NCBI GenBank assembly: GCA_047638515.1
Contig: JBLIME010000159.1
Span: 1-6,354 of the forward strand
Source of the DNA: CANLBN01 sp047638515
GTDB lineage: Bacteria > Pseudomonadota > Gammaproteobacteria > Pseudomonadales > Cellvibrionaceae
Direction: 5' to 3'
DNA length: 6,354 bases
Below, piece after piece: positions 1 to 5,715 of the stretch (its first letter is position 1; the number at the start of each line of letters is the position of its first letter). Under the pieces are notes generated by a model. That model made no database searches. It was not told where the DNA came from and was given only the letters and a program-made list of their open reading frames with translations. The position numbers and the translations under genes were made by a program.

Positions 1-348
1 TAAATCTGTTCCAACACTATCTATTTTTGTCCAGTAGGCTTTTTTTTGACGGAAGGTTTTTTTATCAGCTTCAATAAGATCACCCTCAAAAGAATAGTGT
101 TCATGGGCTGTCGATTGTAAGCTTTTGTCACCCCATACGCCTTCGGCATGAATTGATGTGTGTTCTAAAATACTATAGCCACTCTGGGGTGTTCTTAGAA
201 TTTTTACCGTAAGATCACCAACATTGTCTTGTGCAATAATATTGTAATTAAATACCGCCTCGGGCTTACTGATTGTCTCCAAGGGTTGGGCTGATGTGCT
301 GGTGGCGGTAATAAATATTGCAGGGATAAACAAGAGATATTTGAACAT
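1..348 (-). CDS. Secreted or periplasmic protein of unknown function (3' end outside window)
   Basis: The reading frame starts at an ATG whose complement is at 346-348 and stays open for 116 codons to the left edge, so the C-terminus is missing. AAGG at 357-360, eight bases from the ATG, supports this start. The N-terminus (MFKYLLFIPAIFITATSTSA, then QP) is a typical Sec signal peptide with likely cleavage after the TSA. The mature part begins with a segment FNYNIIAQDNVGDLTVKI, followed by alternating hydrophobic and polar strands and a late lysine-rich stretch. This layout recalls small periplasmic beta-rich families such as DUF6134 or DUF3108, but I see no diagnostic motif and do not assign a family. 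A Fur-box-like site sits directly upstream, so expression may respond to iron. The gene follows the hydroxylase gene on the same strand but is separated by about 210 bp, so it probably has its own promoter. Confidence 0.8.
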   Translation of the reverse strand, partial: MFKYLLFIPAIFITATSTSAQPLETISKPEAVFNYNIIAQDNVGDLTVKILRTPQSGYSILEHTSIHAEGVWGDKSLQSTAHEHYSFEGDLIEADKKTFRQKKAYWTKIDSVGTDL

Positions 349-360
349 GAAGATTGCCTT

Positions 361-379
361 GGTGATGATTATCATTGAT
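361..379 (-). promoter_or_regulatory. Fur-box-like operator
   Basis: Read on the minus strand, this 19-mer matches the classic Fur box (GATAATGATAATCATTATC) at 14 of 19 positions, including an unbroken run of 12 (AATGATAATCAT, 376 to 365). It abuts the ribosome binding site of the secreted-protein gene and lies just downstream of a candidate -10 (TATATT, 396 to 391). A bound repressor there would block transcription start or early elongation. The match is direct; the regulatory role is inferred. Confidence 0.5.
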
Positions 380-390
380 TGAGTTGAAAC

Positions 391-396
391 AATATA
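391..396 (-). promoter_or_regulatory. Candidate -10 box for the secreted-protein gene
   Basis: TATATT on the minus strand lies about 43 bases upstream of the ATG. The sequence 17 bp further upstream (GGAAAA) is a poor -35 match, so the promoter is only tentative. Its position would put the start of transcription next to the Fur-like site. Confidence 0.3.
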
Positions 397-556
397 CCGG
401 CGTATGAGGATTTTTTTCCGCTAGTGCTAAAAAAACTACTGCGCATCCCTTATTTATCTGGAGCTGCATGTGAAAGCCGCCATTAGCTATTTTAAACTGA
501 TAACAAACATTAATTTAAAAGTTATAATGCAAGTAATGATTAATTTTTTTAGCGTC

Positions 557-1441
557 TTATTTACTTTTATTTTTTATTTTTGAAGGGCTAATAGGTGGTT
601 TCCAACCTGGACTTCCAAATATATAGCGTGCTTTATGCAATGTGTTTCTCGACTTGACTAGGTCCTTGTATATCAACGAAAACTCATGAAAGTTGATCGA
701 CAAAGGATTTGATGAGTTGAGCTGATTTGTGATGCCATAAACTGGCTGTTCAACTTCAGTTTGATAGGTTCCAAAAATTTTGTCCCATATAATAAGTATT
801 CCGCCATAATTTTTATCCAGATAAATCGCGTTAATGGCGTGGTGAACTCGGTGCACTGATGGGGTATTAAAAATTCCGTCGAGCCATCCCAGCCGACCAA
901 TTTTTTCTGTGTGTATCCAGGTTTGATAGATAACTACTGTCAATAATGACGCTAATACTTGCAATGCATCAAAGCCAATTAGCAATAAGGGAATAAAAAA
1001 TATCCATTCGTAAAAACTCTCTAACCAAGACAGACGTTGTGCCGTCGTTAAGTTGTATTCTTGAGAGGAGTGATGGACGCTGTGAACCGCCCAAAGAATC
1101 CGTCGTTCATGTTCAATTCTGTGCATCCAATAATAGGTGAAGTCTACGCAAGTGAGCGCGACTACCCAACTCCACCAGGTCACAGGAATCTTCGCGAAAG
1201 CGAACTCCTCAGCAGTGAAAAATCCGATGATAAAGATAGCCCCGATAACCGTGTTGTCCAGCAAACGATTACCGATTTCGATGCTAATATTCGCGATTGT
1301 TTGCCGCCATCCAAGGCGTCGCTTCGTTGATAAGTCAAAGATTGTTTCAATAATTGTGAGCACATAAAATATAACCCCAATTACGGCTACGATGGTGAAA
1401 AAATCACTATATTCTAATAGGCGGCTATCAAATTCGGTCAT
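557..1441 (-). CDS. Sterol desaturase / fatty acid hydroxylase family membrane protein
   Basis: A complete 294-residue integral membrane protein of the fatty acid hydroxylase superfamily, which uses a histidine-bound di-iron centre and O2 to hydroxylate or desaturate lipid substrates. The histidine clusters are all present: HRIEH at 107-111, HSVHH at 120-124, a lone His at 177 (WIHTEKIG), and HRVHH at 197-201. The last cluster is followed by the family signature YLDKNYGGILIIWDKIFGTY (207-226). Hydrophobic segments lie near 14-32, 62-78, 88-105 and 145-172. The C-terminal GSPGWKPP (276-283) is also common in bacterial members. The size is normal and the frame intact. The exact substrate (sterol, carotenoid, ether lipid or fatty acid) cannot be read from the sequence. 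The gene is transcribed divergently from the two-component operon, with a repeated operator-like element between them that could place it under that system's control. Confidence 0.92.
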   Translation of the reverse strand: MTEFDSRLLEYSDFFTIVAVIGVIFYVLTIIETIFDLSTKRRLGWRQTIANISIEIGNRLLDNTVIGAIFIIGFFTAEEFAFAKIPVTWWSWVVALTCVDFTYYWMHRIEHERRILWAVHSVHHSSQEYNLTTAQRLSWLESFYEWIFFIPLLLIGFDALQVLASLLTVVIYQTWIHTEKIGRLGWLDGIFNTPSVHRVHHAINAIYLDKNYGGILIIWDKIFGTYQTEVEQPVYGITNQLNSSNPLSINFHEFSLIYKDLVKSRNTLHKARYIFGSPGWKPPISPSKIKNKSK

Positions 1442-1530
1442 TACAAGTTCTCGTGCTATATTTCATTGAAATTCTTAGTAGCGCAGCTAGGCGGACACAC
1501 ACAATCGTTAGAAACACAGCTTACTCTCGC

Positions 1531-1538
1531 TTTATATA
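1531..1538 (-). promoter_or_regulatory. Candidate activator-dependent -10 for the hydroxylase gene
   Basis: On the minus strand the sequence reads TATATAAA, giving TATAAA (1536 to 1531), five of six matches to a -10 box, about 90 bases upstream of the ATG. The hexamer 17 bp upstream (CCACAC, complement of 1554-1559) shares no position with a sigma-70 -35 box. It falls inside the direct repeats, as would be expected for a promoter that needs an OmpR-type activator. The role is inferred. Confidence 0.4.
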
Positions 1539-1542
1539 GTTT

Positions 1543-1573
1543 TGATGGAGGTGGTGTGGAGATCGGGTGGAGA
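1543..1573. repeat. Three 11-bp-spaced TGGAG direct repeats, candidate operator for the adjacent response regulator
   Basis: The units TGATGGAG (1543-1550), GTGTGGAG (1554-1561) and GGGTGGAG (1565-1572) share TGGAG, with starts exactly 11 bp apart, i.e. one helical turn, the usual geometry for tandem OmpR-family dimers. The 20-mer at 1554-1573 matches 16 of 20 positions of the direct-repeat AdeR operator of Acinetobacter baumannii as I remember it (two GTGTGGAG copies separated by TAA, plus a final A). The repeats lie between the divergent hydroxylase and regulator genes and cover the -35 region of the candidate hydroxylase promoter. Confidence 0.6.
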
Positions 1574-1700
1574 CTGAAAAAATACTCATTTCGTTCACTC
1601 ACGGCTGTAATACAGAAATCAATCGCACAAGATGGATTGTTGGTTAATGATAAATACACGGGCAATAAAAGCTGAAAAAATTTACTGTGATGAATCGTTT

Positions 1701-1706
1701 TATACT
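1701..1706 (+). promoter_or_regulatory. Candidate -10 box for the two-component operon
   Basis: TATACT matches the -10 consensus at five of six positions and lies 54 bases upstream of the regulator ATG. The nearest -35-like hexamer, TTTACT at 1681-1686, is only 14 bp away, so the promoter is uncertain or may need an activator such as the operon's own regulator. Confidence 0.35.
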
Positions 1707-1759
1707 TTTTGATAGTCAATTTAACAAACCCTCAACAGATAAATGGACATAAAAGATCT

Positions 1760-2455
1760 ATGAACAATTCGCTAATATTAGTGGTTGAGGATGAACCGGA
1801 AATTACAATAATCGTTACCTCTTATTTGGAAGCGGCTGGATTCCGTACCATTCAAGCAGGTGATGGTGACTTGGCTTACAAGCTGTTCCAAGAGTTGAAT
1901 CCTGATCTCATTCTGCTTGATATCAAAATTCCAAAACGCGATGGCAACGATCTATTGCGCGATATTCGCAGAATCTCAACTACGCCAATCATTATGCTCA
2001 CCGCAATGGCTGATGATATCGAGAAGGTCGCGGCGTTACGGCTTGGTGCTGATGACTACATTCTAAAACCATTCAACAGCCTAGAGGTGGTAGAGCGAGT
2101 TAAGGCGGTGTTACGCCGCACTAAAGGCTCAGATAACGACGAAGCTTTAATAAGAGTGGGGATGCTCGATATAGATATAAGCGCTCATGCGGTATTTGCC
2201 TGTCGAGCCAATGAAAAAAAATTACTTGCGTTAACCTATACTGAATTTTCGTTAATAGCACACATGTCCGTTGCCCCGCGACGTGCTTACAGTCGCTCTG
2301 AACTGATCGATGCCTGTCTCCCCGAGGGCGAAGCGCTAGAGCGAACTATCGACAGTCACGTATCAAATGCTAGGAAAAAATTAGAGCTTGTTGGTGCTAA
2401 AGGATTTCTTCAGAACGTACGTGGTGTGGGTTACCGACTGGAGCCGCTATTGTGA
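1760..2455 (+). CDS. OmpR-family response regulator, AdeR-like
   Basis: A 231-residue DNA-binding response regulator. The frame is open from a TTG at 1709, but the ATG at 1760 is preferred: the receiver domain starts at once (SLILVVEDEPEI), the length fits the family, and the 17 extra residues are unlike any receiver N-terminus. No strong Shine-Dalgarno precedes the ATG. The receiver (about 4-115) has the acidic pair E10/D11, phospho-acceptor D54 in LILLDIKIP, T81 and K103 in ILKPF. A winged-helix effector domain follows, with recognition-helix region ALERTIDSHVSNARKKL and the ending NVRGVGYRL. These segments are close to AdeR as I remember it (ALERTVDSHVSKLRKKL, NVRGVGYRL), closer than to BaeR. 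It is presumably phosphorylated by the kinase encoded next and may bind the repeats at 1543-1573. No efflux genes lie in the window, so the target is not established by context. Confidence 0.93.
   Translation: MNNSLILVVEDEPEITIIVTSYLEAAGFRTIQAGDGDLAYKLFQELNPDLILLDIKIPKRDGNDLLRDIRRISTTPIIMLTAMADDIEKVAALRLGADDYILKPFNSLEVVERVKAVLRRTKGSDNDEALIRVGMLDIDISAHAVFACRANEKKLLALTYTEFSLIAHMSVAPRRAYSRSELIDACLPEGEALERTIDSHVSNARKKLELVGAKGFLQNVRGVGYRLEPLL
2440..2443 (+). promoter_or_regulatory. Ribosome binding site for the kinase GTG start
   Basis: GGAG lies inside the end of the regulator gene, eight bases before the GTG at 2452. It supports that non-ATG start and translational coupling of the two genes. 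Confidence 0.6.
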
Positions 2456-3630
2456 TCTATAAACGTCTCCATTTGCGCACACAACTGTCAATAGCAATGA
2501 TCTTTACCTCGGTGATGGCTCTGGTTATATTTATAATAGGTATGCTGGGATTTTATATCTATGTTGAAGCGCGCTGGATCGCAAGCTTGAGCATCGCTAA
2601 TCGCACGACGTTGAAAGCACTTGTTGAAAATGAGAGTGTAGATGCCCAAGCATTGACTACTCTAGTCAATGTTTTTTCATTATCTTGGTCCGACGGTTAC
2701 GCCATTAAAGAAGTAACGGCAGTATTAATTTTTGTTTTGATTGCGATTGTGGGTTCGGTTTTTATCGGCATCGTTGTGGCACGACGTCTTAGTCAACCTA
2801 TCGAATCGGTCACTGATGCAGCTCTAAAAGTTGCAAATGGTGCATTTAACGATCGCTTAGACCATGAAAAAGCGATGTCTATTGAAGCTTATGATCTTCT
2901 GGCCTCGTTTAACAAAATGACTCGTTATCTAGCATCGGCAGAACGTGAGTCAACGGCATCAGCTGCAGCTATTGCTCACGAGTTACGAACACCCTTGACC
3001 GTATTGAGAGGGCGCCTTCAAGGCATGTCTGACGGCATTTTTGAGGCATCGCCAACTTTATTAGTGGCGTTGTTGGGTCAAATTGACACGCTGTCGCATA
3101 TTGTCACTGACCTCGAGACAATTTCGCATCTCGATTCTGGTCGTTTAACATTTGATGATGACGTCGTCGACCTTGCAGATATCGCCCGCTCTGTAGTCAC
3201 CAGTACAGCGCCAGACATAGAGATAAAGGGCATTTTTTTAGAGCATTGTCTTCAGCCTGCGCTTGTCAGAGGTGATGGCGCAAGGGTTCGCCAAGCGCTA
3301 AACGCTCTTATTGCGAACGCCTATCAGTATGCGGCGATAGGTAAATACATCAGAATAGAGACCGGTGTGAGAGATAAGATCGCCTACCTAAGCGTAGTCG
3401 ATAAAGGTCCGGGAATCTGTAAAGAAAATCGTGAAAAAATATTTGATCGATGGTGGCGCGTTGAGAAATCTAGGTCCCGTGCTTTAGGGGGAAGAGGCCT
3501 TGGCTTATCGGTTGTTAAAGCAATTGCTCGGGCTCACGGTGGCGATGTCAAAGTTTTAGATGGGCTCCATGGCAAAGGCGTGAATTTTATGCTGTCGATC
3601 CCACGGACAAAGACACTGGGCTCAATCTAG
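2452..3630 (+). CDS. HAMP-domain sensor histidine kinase, AdeS-like
   Basis: A 392-residue inner-membrane sensor kinase, partner of the preceding regulator. It starts at a GTG that overlaps the regulator stop codon (GTGA), with GGAG eight bases upstream. Layout: transmembrane helix about 14-37, a short periplasmic loop of about 50 residues, a second helix about 88-110, a HAMP linker about 111-163, the dimerisation helix with phospho-accepting H176 in IAHELRTPLTVL, then an ATPase domain. The ATPase domain shows the N-box (N289 in ALIANAYQYA), DKGPGI (317-322), FDRWWR (331-336) and GGRGLGLSVV (346-355). All catalytic boxes look intact. The stretch ELRTPLTVLRGRLQGMSDGI is close to AdeS as I recall it (ELRTPITILQGRLQGIIDGV), supporting a pairing of AdeRS type. 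The small periplasmic loop suggests sensing of membrane or envelope state rather than a large ligand; this is inference. Confidence 0.94.
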   Translation: MIYKRLHLRTQLSIAMIFTSVMALVIFIIGMLGFYIYVEARWIASLSIANRTTLKALVENESVDAQALTTLVNVFSLSWSDGYAIKEVTAVLIFVLIAIVGSVFIGIVVARRLSQPIESVTDAALKVANGAFNDRLDHEKAMSIEAYDLLASFNKMTRYLASAERESTASAAAIAHELRTPLTVLRGRLQGMSDGIFEASPTLLVALLGQIDTLSHIVTDLETISHLDSGRLTFDDDVVDLADIARSVVTSTAPDIEIKGIFLEHCLQPALVRGDGARVRQALNALIANAYQYAAIGKYIRIETGVRDKIAYLSVVDKGPGICKENREKIFDRWWRVEKSRSRALGGRGLGLSVVKAIARAHGGDVKVLDGLHGKGVNFMLSIPRTKTLGSI

Positions 3631-4337
3631 TCATTATTGAATTACAGAGTAAGCTGAGATTTTAGCAACTCGACTCAGGTCACAAAGTTGAGCCTCTACT
3701 AAGTCCACTAATCCTCTCCAGGGAGGAATCATCAGTCGGTACCGTTTAGTGTTGTTCTAGTCGCTTGATCACTACCTCGTCTTCACCGCTGACTAAGAAC
3801 TCCTGAAAATCTCCCATTCCCTACTTAAGGCTGCGTTTATCATCGTACGCATTGCTAAAACCCTGTTTTTAGACCTAAGTGTGTTTTGGTGTATCGATGT
3901 TAGCAGGTGAATTGCTGGCCTTTTGATATAGCGATCGGTCTAGAGGCTTAAAGGTTTTTTTGTTGGGAGCCCGTTATCAATAATCACCAGCGTTAAATGT
4001 ATATAAGTGATTAATAGACGTTAAGCTGCAGGACTTTAATAATTCAAAACAAGCGTCGACACAAAATAGCCGTTATTATTAGGTACTGTTAGTTAATGTT
4101 AGGTTTTAACCCTTGTAATTATGCGCCGCCTCAAGATCTAAATTTACCAACAAGCAATAAAGGCATCAGTAATAACGAAGGGAATCGATACACCCTAAGC
4201 AGACGAAGATAATAGGTGAGATTCAGCGTCATTCATTGTGTTGCAAGAGCTTACGAATGTTGGTCTAGATAATATTTTTCAAGCTTTTGTTAATTTTATT
4301 ACTTGAAGATGCTAAAAAAAGATGAAGGAGAAGCTTA
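3631..4337. other. Gene-free, apparently decayed region
   Basis: About 700 bp with stops in all frames and no recognisable gene, RNA or mobile element end. Weak hints of former coding sequence exist on the minus strand only. One is a 40-codon open stretch at 3637-3756 ending in TAA at 3634-3636, which includes MIPPWRGLVDLVEAQLCDLS. The other is a 24-codon stretch at 3749-3820, containing MGDFQEFLVSGEDEVVIKRL, that ends in TAA at 3746-3748. I cannot assign either to a family and either may be chance. No convincing intrinsic terminator follows the kinase stop; CTAAAAC-CCT-GTTTTTAG around 3854-3871 is an imperfect AT-rich hairpin. Confidence 0.5.
4327..4330 (+). promoter_or_regulatory. Strong ribosome binding site of the small HTH gene
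   Basis: AAGGAG (4325-4330) ends seven bases before the ATG at 4338, after an A-rich leader. It is the best Shine-Dalgarno site in this otherwise decayed stretch and argues that the following frame is, or recently was, a real gene. Confidence 0.65.
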
Positions 4338-4553
4338 ATGAGTATTTTAAAGACAAGACGTTTAAACCTAAATATTCTCATCCAAGAGTACGGTTCTCAA
4401 CAGAACCTAGCTTGGGCCAAAAAACACGACGTTGGCTATATAGAAAACCTTTTACATGTAAAGAATAGTACTAGTGAAGAGTGCGCTCGAAGTCTCGAGG
4501 TAATAACAGGGAAGTCATCGAGATGGTTGGATACTCTTGATATTCGAAAATAA
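4338..4553 (+). CDS. Small helix-turn-helix (XRE/repressor-like) protein, probably C-terminally truncated
   Basis: A 71-residue frame with a well placed AAGGAG. Its pattern resembles short phage-repressor-like proteins: an N-terminal RRLNLNILIQEYG, a probable helix-turn-helix (QQNLAWAKKHDVGYIENLL, about 22-40), then ECARSLEVITGKSSRWLDTLD (about 49-69), which fits the typical ending in which a third helix block is followed by a WLD motif. Such proteins normally continue with a helical C-terminal region. Here the frame continues open for another 46 codons after the TAA at 4551-4553 with just such a sequence, so the stop looks like a nonsense mutation in a protein of about 118 residues. The DNA-binding part is complete, so a shortened protein could still act. 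The target is unknown. The HTH call rests on pattern only. Confidence 0.55.
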   Translation: MSILKTRRLNLNILIQEYGSQQNLAWAKKHDVGYIENLLHVKNSTSEECARSLEVITGKSSRWLDTLDIRK

Positions 4554-4694
4554 AATAAAATCGATTCGGTACTCTTGTCCGTTTTTATAGAACTAGAAAA
4601 ACTTAATCTAACAAGCTCTGCCAAGCTGATATTAGAAGGGCTGTTGGAAATTACCAAAGGAAAAAAAGTAATTTCTTATATTGATAGAATATAA
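4554..4694 (+). pseudogene. Cut-off C-terminal part of the small HTH protein
   Basis: Directly after TAA 4551-4553, the same frame is open for 46 codons to TAA 4692-4694. It reads (in part) IDSVLLSVFIELEKLNLTSS and then AKLILEGLLEITKGKKV. This two-helix pattern (D-x-x-LL, I-x-x-LE, S-x-x-AKLIL) is what usually follows the WLD ending in repressor-like HTH proteins of about 110-120 residues. There is no ribosome binding site or plausible start for separate translation. A single change at 4551 (for example AAA or CAA to TAA) would account for the break; a sequencing or assembly error is the alternative. Confidence 0.5.
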
Positions 4695-4850
4695 CTAGAA
4701 GAGCCTGACTCTCCGCTGTAACGGATTATTATCATTGACGCTAATTCATTTATTTAAGATCAATCAAAGCGATTAAAATGAACATGCATCAAACTAGCAA
4801 GGAGCTATCCTCCGTCATCAATCATTTTATTGGGTATAGAGGAAGTTTTT
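4695..4850. other. Short region before the signalling pseudogene
   Basis: It holds no intact gene. A 24-codon frame from ATG 4778 (MNMHQTSKELSSVINHFIGY...) runs into TGA at 4850-4852, just where the coiled-coil remnant begins in another frame, so it could be a remnant of that gene's N-terminus. There is no good ribosome binding site. TTATCATTGA at 4729-4738 repeats ten bases of the Fur-like site at 369-378, but the full 19-mer matches at only about 11 positions. Confidence 0.3.
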
Positions 4851-5579
4851 GATCAAGTAGATTTACTCATCGTGATGAATAAGGAGTTTGCCATTTAAAG
4901 TATGCTTAAAAATAAGCGTGCAGATGAATTGTTCATTGCTAATAGGTGGAAAGAAAACCGAGCCGATGAGTTAATTGTCGCCAATAATAGAAAGTCAGTC
5001 TGTTAGTTTATCGCTAGTAGAATCGGTCATTGCCAGAGCTTTAAACCAAATAAGTCATTGGCAACGCATGAATCTAGGTTTACCTATTAGCGTTAATATT
5101 AGAGCTGTATCAATTACAGCAAGACAACTTCACCGCTCATCTAACTGATTTGTTGTCTGCTCATCCTGAAGTGAATCTGTGTCGTTTAGAATTAGAAATA
5201 CTCGAAACTAGTGGATTCGCAAATATAGGTAAGGCGTCTCCGACGATGGCGACATGTTACAAGCTTGGGGGTACGCTTCGTTTTAGATGATTTTGGCACA
5301 GGCTATTCGTCATTAACTTATTTAAAACGTCTACTCATATACTGAACAAAAATTGATTAAACTTTTGTTCGAAACATGCTGGCTGATGCGGATGGTTTAA
5401 CAATTATCAACGGTATCGTAGGTTTAGCTGAAGCATTCTAGTGCGAAGTAATTACCGAGGGTGGAGAAACTATTGCCCACGACCAAGCACTCTTAAAGTT
5501 AGGCTGTGAGTTAGCTCGAGGTTATAACATTGCTCGACCTGTGCCTGCTGTTGATATTCCTAGATGGGTATCTAGTTGA
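4851..5579 (+). pseudogene. Broken coiled-coil/EAL-domain cyclic-di-GMP signalling gene
   Basis: Remains of a protein with a coiled-coil repeat followed by an EAL phosphodiesterase domain, which in intact form hydrolyses cyclic di-GMP. In frame from 4851 lies a degenerate 21-residue repeat (unit like RADELIVANKELAFQNxxKxK), with a stop at 4896. From 4993 the EAL domain appears in a second frame (ALNQISHWQRMNLGLPISVN, then IRAVSITARQL). It moves to a third frame at about 5129 (FTAHLTDLLSAHPEVNLCRL, then ELEILETS) after loss of a few linker residues, and shifts again in a five-G run at 5267-5271. The last segment has VRFVLDDFGTGYSSLTYLKR, KID, TFVRNMLADADGLTIINGIV, EGGET, GCELARGYNIARPVPAVDIP and RWVSS, interrupted by TGA 5343, TAA 5358 and TAG 5439, and ends at TGA 5577. 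The first part of the EAL domain, including the EAL motif itself, and any GGDEF or sensor domain are gone. It cannot make an active enzyme. Confidence 0.9.
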
Positions 5580-5715
5580 AGAGCCGACAGCTGATGGCAG
5601 ACTTCAGATTGCAGCTAGCCCAGACTTGGCCTATGAGTTGGCTCAATAGCGTGCTCTTCTTGTTTGTGAACAAAGGCGTCGCTATAGTACTTTTAAAAGT
5701 ACGCTGATAGGCTAA
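5569..5715 (+). pseudogene. Unidentified coding-like remnant at the pseudogene end
   Basis: In a frame different from the end of the EAL remnant, 5569-5646 reads YLVEEPTADGRLQIAASP and then DLAYELAQ, followed by TAG at 5647 and RALLVCEQRRRYSTFKSTLI up to TAA 5713-5715. The composition is protein-like and one nonsense change would join the two parts, but I do not recognise the family. It may be a tail that followed the EAL domain in the original protein, part of another gene brought in by deletion, or chance. Confidence 0.3.
5687..5702. repeat. 16-bp perfect palindrome between convergent genes
   Basis: GTACTTTTAAAAGTAC is its own reverse complement. It lies ten bases beyond the stop of the pirin-family gene. 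The stem is AT-rich and no T-run follows on either strand, so a terminator role is doubtful; a dyad protein-binding site is the alternative. Confidence 0.4.

Larger units (their letters stand above)
349..556. other. Intergenic region between two minus-strand genes
   Basis: About 208 bp, very AT-rich. Apart from the Fur-like site and weak -10 near its left end I see no gene. T7 (411-417) and A7 (429-435) tracts face each other around a short loop, but no GC-rich stem followed by a T-run makes a convincing terminator for the upstream hydroxylase gene. Confidence 0.5.

Noticed and set aside
411..435. T7/A7 inverted tract as a terminator
   Set aside because: The stem is almost only A-T with an unpaired interior and has no T-run after it on either strand.
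266..469. Minus-strand 67-codon frame overlapping the secreted-protein start
   Set aside because: It overlaps the signal-peptide gene and its Fur-like site in another frame and has no family-like sequence.
1061..1380. Open frames of 66-89 codons on both strands inside the hydroxylase gene
   Set aside because: Shadows of a gene with clear histidine clusters on the minus strand.
1547..1570. Two-tier G-quadruplex-like cluster of GG tracts
   Set aside because: The GG tracts are explained better by the 11-bp-spaced TGGAG repeats; two-tier quadruplexes are weak.
1456..1719. Minus-strand 87-codon and plus-strand 69-codon open frames in the divergent intergenic region
   Set aside because: Both lack ribosome binding sites and recognisable protein features, and they overlap the candidate promoters and operator repeats.
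1709..1759. TTG start that would extend the response regulator by 17 residues
   Set aside because: The extension is not receiver-like and overlaps the region just after a candidate -10; the ATG at 1760 gives the normal N-terminus.
4036..4092. Minus-strand 18-codon tail PNNNGYFVSTLVLNY ending in TAA
   Set aside because: Too short to tell from chance and preceded by several stops.
4436..4657. Minus-strand 73-codon frame opposite the small HTH gene
   Set aside because: It is antisense to a frame that has a strong ribosome binding site and HTH-like pattern; no supporting signals of its own.
4721..4739. Second Fur-box-like sequence
   Set aside because: Only about 11 of 19 positions match and no intact gene lies downstream.
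4851..5579. Alternative genetic code with UAA and UAG read as glutamine
   Set aside because: Intact genes here use CAA and CAG for glutamine and end at TAA or TAG, and the EAL remnant also has frameshifts, a TGA and deletions that recoding would not explain.
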